Of a stretch of 64,000 nucleotides of DNA, positions 62,901-64,000 are shown piece after piece; position 1 is the first letter of the stretch, and each line of letters opens with the position of its first letter. The notes beneath the pieces were generated by a model. It saw only the letters and a program-made list of their open reading frames with translations. It had not been told where the DNA came from and made no database searches. Position numbers and translations under genes: made by a program. This stretch comes from Verrucomicrobiota bacterium (GTDB lineage: Bacteria; Verrucomicrobiota; Verrucomicrobiia; Limisphaerales; UBA11320), in contig JACQFQ010000005.1 of NCBI GenBank assembly GCA_016199985.1, positions 124,001-188,000 on the forward strand, written 5' to 3'.

Positions 62901-63213
62901 ACGATCCCTCGAGACCAGCCCTGAACACCAGCTCTGGGTGGATGGCAAAGGCTGGACCACAGCGAGTCATTTGAAAGCGGGCGACTGGCTCTCTGATCTG
63001 GACGGCAAGCGCGTCCGCATTGCTGACATCCGATCCCTGCATCGGGAGACCACCGTTTACACCTTCGTGAACTCCGGCGATCACACCTTCTATGCCAATG
63101 GAATCCTGGTGCATGACAGCTGTGGGACTCCGGCAATTCTTTCGCCCTATGCCCGCCCTCTGCTGCCGACCATGCCTAGCGAGGGAACGCGGACAAAGGA
63201 GGTGGTCCGATGA
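41965..63213 (+). CDS. Giant (7082 aa) modular secreted protein: LamG, SbsA-Ig, FG-GAP/VCBS, pre-peptidase C, C-type lectin, CARDB, InlB-like, FN3, beta-helix-like, C-terminal Hint domain
   Basis: Single uninterrupted ORF, SD-like AGAAG 4 nt before ATG, signal peptide (LLSLAPLVLRVLPAYLIVTLATAVSA). Domains assigned by eye from motifs described in findings. Confidence 0.9.
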   Translation: MSSRPHCWLLSLAPLVLRVLPAYLIVTLATAVSAAQCINPPNGLVALYGGNGTMVDPIGGNHGFSGGAVTFSNAVVGQGFVFQDDPSSYLRLPASTSWMPAGNQFSIECWILPDFTVTGDKLDTIFSKRDGCSTLSYHFGVFKGHQGAAKIGLLYFGVGAFGLESTNRIPADGKFHHLAAVCDGSQTVDNVRLYIDGKVVGSGSASISIPNTTSSPVIGQHGGCNYFSSAVMDEISFYNRSLTGAEVQGVYAAGAAGKCAPAVAGVSAPYFNNFETGVESAWSMGTIETSEPERFTQFLGRFGSGGPMLTVTGLTVGVSYTLGFDLYVIDSWDGGSALTGDDFAVWADSASVFRESFSNYNGNPPGGAQSFPRSPDEGRANFGFNASLVDAIYRSIEINFTASNAISVIRFQGANLQAVDDESWGLDNVRVRTTASATTTIITSSSLPSSGSPQSVSLSHFTASSSKPLQPSSATNAANWSLRSAGPNGLLGDADDVAITLGVALPPAFFTGRSFSFTILNNAPLQPGRYRFSSGVGLLDTNGAAVAAYSQDFVLAHPTAGRLEAPGSDSTATASDLGLTETPSGSGFRTSLGIGAFAAAGDVDYWRFDAESGDVVTLRLETQGVGSNPQMQLQNVSGNTLIGASGGADGVVGIERYRFTGPGTYFVRVWSDQRPAPYRLRVDLARGLQLESEPNDSIAQAVSLNFIFNSGLAQARVAGSMLGDDDYFSLLNFSVGNSVSVSARYPDGSTLPPQGLVMTLLAGSAPVFSQSGNTLNFTLSANTNYFLKVSSTNTDLRGQYVLDIVVSDSVPPQITGGTLPSQGGLTGAILNRFTLNFSEDMSASTVTNPALYELRGAGPDGTFNTADDSLYPLLPDPYTTGLSEGYSIVDGPAQPGLLRLRITTALADRIGNGLAAPYELSFTVTNPPGYLMETRGNQTMGTATPFIGVGSGSPSGVLGWAYDIGGPSNPQELITADMNSDGKPDLIVPYRSGSVSVFTNDGSGQMLLMTNFANLSDTPTVAVGRFNNDNLPDIAVSRYGSGAITLLLGIPGGWAVGPTISGVPGPYQLVAADFNNDGYSDLAVPNFGGGNLVVLLANGDGTFKAPVTYAVTGNVYQVVAGKLNNDANVDLVATSTSGQIAVLLGKGDGTFQAPVYYPSGGNTRSVAVGDLSGDSILDVVTYSENAFAVNVLIGNGDGTFKPLVDYVSGVRGAYDLRLGDFNGDGLLDVVVPGNGSESFSVLLNNGGGALGEPSVYPLSAGPIGAAVADFNLDGRLDVMISRYNSSLISLYVGVPSVNPPQDPPGSGIRSAFVRGALASGADSDFYQFSGIAGEQVVLAIETPGAPGSSGLRVDLYRSDSVLIQGFYSNANGWGQSAPITLPTSGNYFVRVTESYAYRGEYRLRLTRASAGIGFETEDNNAISTANYPSFVSANNQLNASVAGYLSYGDAAGDYFDLGLLEPGTSVNLGLLRPSSSGSRGILTVHNSTGLAQASSVSGATNLQFTVPNGGAGNYYARVTADPLPPAQVFGGQPGSALLFNGADQFVKVADSPSLRPVNLTLEAWANFTALDGSRVVVGKGLGSQDNDSYALWYESGQLRGVIGNGPSLGFPWAPELGRWYHLAYVFDDAANTQTLFVDGQQAATGAVNVSISYDAGPLHIGADSAYLTANYFFAGKLDEVRVWSVARAASEIAATRSSRLVGNEAGLAGCWRFDEGAGSTASDATANGNTGTLFGFPVWSPSGVASPAPDPISAQYLLTLQLQKAQPLQLTSISLPGEGSGVSNIWQTFTVGFNTELDPRINLLGRSIFTRGGSHYLMTDAPMKWKDAEAFAISLGGHLAKVSSADLNVYLQRTFSSIASGDLWIGLTDQLNEGTFSWVSGGGPAFTNWRNGQPDNSSGADYAVLGVSDGGWYDDLGGALRRGLVEAPALPDGDGDGFANALDPYPTDKLNAFDLRSSGTDGQFDTADDVVYRLTFSPYSRGTNLSFTVVDGPLQNGSYRFTATTSVRDRFGNGLAANFVRKFFIVPLGGYVLEGRTNNSIAQATAMNGGLANGPMNGTLRETLRVSKGHATHHLVATNLNGDAYLDLIANNFSDDSITIQLGQADGSFLLSTNLPVGNGPVGFSLSDLNKDGKLDLSVNLYNAGRLAIFLGDGTGRFTAFTNYPTLSNPYYQTVTDLNGDGKLDILVANSSSGKVSVFYGLGDGTFQPRVDLTADSGTIDIAVADLVGDGKADDLVVLNRNAQNFMALIANGDGTYKAPVSYAATTTAGALALYDFDADGRPDVVVISGSTLCYFAGNGDGTFAARKTFEVGTSDPYQLALADMDSNGTMDVVIASYTGNAVVTVMNLGKGQFGGGLIFPVSANPIAVALGDFNRDGRIDVATANYNSDDIAILSSLPSQPFSLDATTLLQGGAVRGILVDASDVDYWSFSANANDKMTIAVESADAHYLSRLHYSLIKPDGRAFDDFYPEAYGRGDYSAVLTASGNYTIRVEPYDAYVGEYRLRVTLAPNSYQYETENNNTAATADALSFTFTGGRQTADVFGYFGSGDSADFFRLGNLSGGTEIALKPARPATGTVLAIPAVFNPAGALVASGSPGQTDFTYVIPAGQGGAYSARLTPAFATLPSGATTALWFDGATASVNVGAWSPGNKFAVQAWTMPTGPNPGRRTIAGAMGGCQDWGVVLLDGRPGVSYRPLGGGCSSTITAPGLAEPGKWMHIAGVSDGTNVFLYVNGVLAASAPAAPDWAPYGGGVLIGAEICCGNYYNGLISGVSIWNRPLTSQEVTAFAGTNPTGNEAGLVGYWPLDEGTGLTVKDLGSLHRTGTLVNGVTWAALAAGSRSGAGILAEYRLGISLRDVVPPSITGTTLPAAGSSTNTLIDRFDVSFSEDMAPATVTAAGSYELRNAGPDLVFDTADDSTYTVLNVPAYTTGLVASYLIPDGPLQPGRYRFTARTTLADTSGNALSSSFVQIFTLTTLAGFAQETRSNDTIATAVRLGQPAGGILGPFRPGAGLGVGGNPEYALLQDLNNDSKLDLLVINYGANSNAVYLGNGDGTFVLKTNWQGSGKGGLQPVLADFNGDTFLDLAVGNYGSASVSIYLGNGTGGFNTKTNYDTGVNPVGVVAGDFNKDGRMDLALANYGSSTLSVLLGKGDGTFQPAVTYPVGGRPYQLVAGDFNNDGRLDLVCPNSDTDNLALFIGKADGTFFAPTTIPAGDAPYSARAADLDGDGNLDLVSGSSDGTLYILRGNGNGTFQPPLKLATGLSPQYDIAVGDFDKNGRLDIAVTGYNQDRVAILLQSSTMVFEPSQSFPVGNSPIGVAVGDINGDGRPDLVIASYTDSQLTFLLGRETESLPPDGPTQVIATARGLLFNNSDQDFWSFPAKAGDSVQVALENVGDPGATGRCIDLYAPNGSVLENWCTDYYGRGGFSRSLPNSGIYYLRVRNNYNSIVEYRLRVSVVSAPVQVDSEYNSAYQSAQGLVWSAAAGQRSATVFGALHRDDPAGDFYKLGNLAAGVLIQLTANDPPHSTLTHQWALFKGGALVTNSAPAATSFAYSVPVGAADDYAVRVQAVAGTDGLMATYLLTLQLFDGEGPQVVSTSLPAPGTTTFDLLDRFSVSFSEDLNPEVTRLARRPSLYGGHAYLRTSVASSWRVAAAEAKAMGGNLVTINDASENQWLLDQFGGGLWIGLTDEAQEGAFAWQDGAPLSYVNWNPGEPNNSGQEDYAVLMNGGQWNDESLAASHFGIIEFSGVDSDGDGMPDTADAYPSDPLNVFDLRAAGADDLFDTPDDVIYQLQASDYASGTSMSFFVLNGPLQEGRVRFRVTPSIRDVFGNLAASTYDQIFRLGGVTPFQTETQSDDLPATAVALALQEGPANFSTAAGRGKLSSNADLDYWSLNAKAGDLLTLSVDIPGNPGASRLRYQVLNPDGSVAFNQVSDYYGPGYWGPIPLAATGTYRLLVSAYDGYLGEYRFRVSLASPPLLVEVEPNETITTATPLAFQQDANARFASVLGTQGLIVDLDYFDLGILTNGSSVFLNVRLPQSSSFVPVVALYNAGGQYQEEVQGGRSGDGIAEVRILTTGKYFALVRGGAGSPSTLNAQYQLDVQVVPTGTVSFPNLQVTGTTFPGGAPLSGQDISFGFTVANVGQLATPVGSWVDRAVLSQNSVLGDADDIPLGFFNHLGALNAAQGYAVNGSATLPEGVSGDFYLIAQTDAGNVVNEFIFETDNVTVSAGTFHVTRAPYPDLKVEDLQWSGPTGKGDYTLRWRTANRGDGSAKKGFRDRLIVRNLNTGQVLATSDIPVSPGFAAGALLQRETVVTTTNAGTYLVQVATDALDEVFEFDATSHSSAENNTATTQFIIAQYFDIAVVALPAEGGSVTGGGSFVSGNPATVTAKPNTNDRPYFFVNWTEAGVFQSAATDYTFSVSRPRSLVANFSLPAYSVLASNNPVVAGSVDGQGTYFHGATAVLTANPNPGYRFINWTEQGQVVGLFLKLTNSVTTNHFIVANYAEANPKHVVTTATSPENLATVSGSGTFSNGQSTTVAAPSLITNSPTLFSFREFRLNGAPNGLSPSFSKTFSTLDPSNIQYVAYYDSNSLLPVVVKAVGGFTNIAVGGFSTVTNPVPATTQYFITLQFDRSMNPGVTPLVLITNAGASVQPVVTGAGYWLATIASNDTYRTPPITFSNGMDGLAIVKVSKATDVGALKMDPADVMAMRIDVTPPAQPQITLVSSNSSSATFSWDAYSPPADLGSFRVYRSLAPFTSLAGLPPLTTLGKNARSFFFGGLALDTPYYVAIVAVDDAGNAPLSTTSTLLTLPRSIPPPVALTVTASDLTTASLSWPGYSTASLLGFDGFKVFYQTSPFSSVQGLTAKQSLAAGERNLNVPGLDRHLTYYFAVVGFNSAGGLNVSVTSQKWSDPFAGKITSSLTLGSAQASVIDILQPMLVTSNSTLTIRAGTTVRFAPGAGIVVDQGTVIANGAALDPIILTSSNDAPGFEANPGDWSGIVLGTGSGNSTLRHMFIRYGAGLTLSNSSPTVEAVTATRNTPAGLRLLGNASLTTTAALIAFNDIGLQNLSSGSLSVTQSVVKNNGTNALAGAGSLIVATENWWGTPVAADIAATLRGSVDRNAFLLGEPLLTPAIGLLNNVTQVGSRDISIRLACRTADAMRVSENSAFLAVFYQAFSSPVPFQLSEGGGAKTIYAQFRSVTGQTSAPVALNLTYITAGPTLATVSLTEGQNVTRPLTITASASAPLGMSGIDLLVDDELVTTQAGGSFSYRYDVRTQSSGVHRVKVAARDTSGNLATRELNITLNLAPPPAPVITTPAVDLNGNDRSITVKGTAEPLIPIRLIVNSTPAVTGAADANGNWSFDNVPLVEGNNAFVASAFDALGSAASEVRNVVSDTGPPTAPILDTLYYNLIEGLSLTWVFAPTGERPTFFRVYWHSNSFTTTGQAGQHSSFQTAMTFRPSGLQPGKYFFAVAGYDAAGNESALSNVMPFLYDPIPPSFIVSFDKVAPVGVGPLKITIVASEPLVSPPTLTLLPYNSTPVSLTVSNAALNTFEAVLNVTPAFPSGALGMIITGRDLSGNTFNGPPSGQPMQIDVQAPSGRVVTVPPGPVQTTNSPVVTVSLTLSEPAKPGTTPTMNFAPPVGPLTPVVLAGSGSNWVGTFTATPSMGSGFGNFTLTARDALDNLGQVISSGQSLELYNTPLPKPPGQPVNFQVASLSEGRVRLSWNSVSNAELYRLYSQPGTNILLVPTTLVADNILSNSWVDLPPADGYFLYVVSAVRRGAEGTNSITRAVLSDRTPPSAPIQVAVQLLSSGVQVAWKPGTGEAPYSYKVYRNGQLIRNLGGAEPNAVNDSPPRGVMSYTVAAVDNLGNEALSAPAVIELFVGAVQNFTAMIRAGQAPVLSWNSSDNTAVGYNVYRNGVKQNGAPVTALQFTDSLGIPSGSRVQYVVRSVNSTNAESAPRTVDVNDVTLDLFQNLANTAEQPLVTDYFDNLFVVASNRTTSAPLPAGVVQVRRSIIGLPSITRSNSVHTVVPQADVLESSVILPASSVTDPQTFLVRLYQEVDAGGSTAIYENSFGGGTVVRPQSRITLSATQPPLAGGLSTLSVIVFNPGFADIDLLVNRNNGVDPGDLNVSVRNPLGAEVTHLVYKGTPPGASFTADGRGYLRIPAGGSRNIIVDGILVPEALSTNTATFVATCDKIYYHLARPEEDVSGPISGSMVSDLSVTPYYGIAKTDRLLYADDRPILISGQAIDRLSGNPKPNALLRIGFAISGAKFWQNVTSDISGGFTYLYSPPQGMSGTLHIWAAHPDVVDTLNQVEVKLYRCYLSPANVDIRMSKNGTQRFFLTLINTGDELLTGFSLTAQTFAFDGPGKTLTTKIKARSLMETNFILQPRSTEKINFELEAELDAPDLAGIDFSLRSSEGASAKFHANLTLLEADPLLVVIEPSVGYVEASVNRGELRSKSITILNRGLRPLEGVAMQMPTNVAWMSVNLPADARGVISLPDLPIGSSNSFTIVFAPPASTALDSFQDKLIIRGTNSPAVFEVGLYALVTSEAKGSVKFYVDDILVEAVPNATVRIRNTLLGQDFTVKTDANGFVTVNDLQEGPWAWQVTASGHSAQVGVIDVIPDQTVLVETRLSRALVTVNFSVVPVPYTDRYEIVIEQTFETHVPAPVLVLTPPHMDFKNVGYGYEVTYIVTAKNYGLIQLTDVTIRGMSDGHGGVLSPLISYIPILRAQESVEIPMRFTFLAPTAKSGSGSGGKVARNYTDRRKNLTRDIDADGNITGGVQFPPSFGDNATPAQGFADCATGGLGGLADFFGGLMAIANGCATCADLRTALQVAATVAVTYALLCSPTFSPFPVSPLPCPSGNWVVSFFINLASCICQALGCFGSGGNGGGNSNGGSGNNSPQGFAQFSPSGPGCFVKGTLVHMFDGSTKTIEDVKPGDHVKTGISAQEFALVREVQSRQIPDLLVLDCGQRSLETSPEHQLWVDGKGWTTASHLKAGDWLSDLDGKRVRIADIRSLHRETTVYTFVNSGDHTFYANGILVHDSCGTPAILSPYARPLLPTMPSEGTRTKEVVR
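62731..63123 (+). other. Hint (hedgehog/intein-type) domain within the giant protein
   Basis: CFVKGTLVHMFDGSTKTIEDVKPGDHVKT...LETSPEHQLWVDGKGWTTASHLKAGDWL...VYTFVNSGDHTFYANGILVHDSC: block A Cys, TxxH-like block B (SPEH), terminal VHDSC. Confidence 0.85.
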
Positions 63214-64000
63214 ACTCTCAAACTCAACACGAGACCGAATCCGCAGTGAATACTTCGTATCTGAACCGTCTGGGCCGTGCGTCGCTGAAGATCCTGGCCA
63301 TCGTCGCTCTCCTCGGCGCCCTTCCATTGCTGCACGGCCAGCAACAGTTCCAGGGCGTTTGCTCGCGGGTCAAGATCCAGATCGAGCAGGAGCTCACCCT
63401 CGAGCGCATTGGCTTTGAAGCAACGCTTGAAGTCACCGACAACGACGGTTCAGATCCGATCACAGACTTCTTCGCCGAGCTCACGTTCGAGAATCCAGTC
63501 GGGACGAATGGATTGCCCGTGGATGCTTCATCGTTGTTCTTTGTTCGTGCTCCGACCTTCGAGAACATCAGTACCATCGATGGATCGGGGGTGATCTCCC
63601 CCACGACCAAGGCCGTCGTGAAGTGGTTCATCATCCCCAAGATCTCTGCGGGCGGAAAAACTCCAACCGGGCAGCGCTATCGCGTGGGTTGTAAACTCGC
63701 CGGGAAGATCCGCGGGTCCACCATTCCTTCCGACGTTCTGTTTGCCATCCCTGACACGATCACGGTCCGGCCTGAGCCCCAGCTTGAGATCACCTATTTC
63801 CAGCCTCGGGATGTTCAGGGCGATGATCCGTTCACACCCGAGGTGGAGAGCCCCATTCCCTTTACCCTCGGCGTATTGGTCAAAAACGTCGGCTACGGGA
63901 CGGCGCGCAAGCTGAAGATCGATTCCAAACAGCCAAAGATTGTTGAGAACATCAACGGCCTCCTTCTCGTGGCCCAGCTCCTGGGCGCTCGCGTGATGGA
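63210..64000 (+). CDS. Secreted protein of unknown function, ATGA-coupled to the giant gene; partial at right window edge
   Basis: MNSQTQHETESAVNTSYLNRLGRASLKILAIVALLGALPLLHGQQQFQGVCSRVKIQIEQELTLERIGFEATLEVTDNDGSDPITDFFAELTFENPVGT...; open to 64000 with no stop. Confidence 0.8.
   Translation, partial: MNSQTQHETESAVNTSYLNRLGRASLKILAIVALLGALPLLHGQQQFQGVCSRVKIQIEQELTLERIGFEATLEVTDNDGSDPITDFFAELTFENPVGTNGLPVDASSLFFVRAPTFENISTIDGSGVISPTTKAVVKWFIIPKISAGGKTPTGQRYRVGCKLAGKIRGSTIPSDVLFAIPDTITVRPEPQLEITYFQPRDVQGDDPFTPEVESPIPFTLGVLVKNVGYGTARKLKIDSKQPKIVENINGLLLVAQLLGARVM

Noticed and set aside
62731-63123. Full protein-splicing intein
   Set aside because: Lacks a homing endonuclease and a substantial C-extein; the domain ends 29 aa before the stop, so a Hint autoprocessing/BIL-type role fits better.
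1-64000. CRISPR arrays, IS elements, prophage or classical defence genes
   Set aside because: No direct-repeat/spacer arrays, transposases, integrases or Cas/restriction motifs were seen in any reading frame.

Overview
This 64 kb, high-GC window looks chromosomal and Verrucomicrobia-like (PVC group); that placement is my inference from family content. Evidence for it includes a PVC-type cytochrome (TIGR02603/02604-like), CRTAC1/ASPIC-UnbV FG-GAP proteins, a lamin-tail/CotH giant protein and Ca-binding GLPDDWE-type linkers. The left part (1-36 kb) holds a partial PQQ-propeller protein, a secreted protein with five ~210-aa tandem repeats, two convergent CRTAC1 proteins, an SPFH/band-7 protein, an M23 peptidase, a PVC cytochrome, an iscX-ridA-rmuC cluster, a 2.6k-aa CotH/lamin-tail protein, and a GH32 plus a divergent GH2 enzyme. 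The middle holds tRNA-Ala(GGC) and hisD-hisC with interesting non-coding structures. The right third is dominated by a subtilisin/P-domain protease and a divergently transcribed 7082-aa modular secreted protein. That protein carries LamG, SbsA-type Ig, FG-GAP, pre-peptidase-C, C-type lectin, CARDB, InlB-like, FN3 and beta-helix-like modules. It ends in a Cys-rich hydrophobic segment and a C-terminal Hint (hedgehog/intein-type) domain, and is ATGA-coupled to a second secreted protein that runs off the window. The strongest candidates for something new are: (i) the Hint-capped giant protein plus its coupled partner; (ii) a shared C-terminal domain ending in R-[FY]-[FY]-R on three otherwise unrelated secreted proteins; (iii) a small ORF that requires a +1 shift at an RF2-like UCU-UGA-C site; (iv) mutually exclusive hairpins between hisC and tRNA-Ala. 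All calls were made by eye; no database searches were run.
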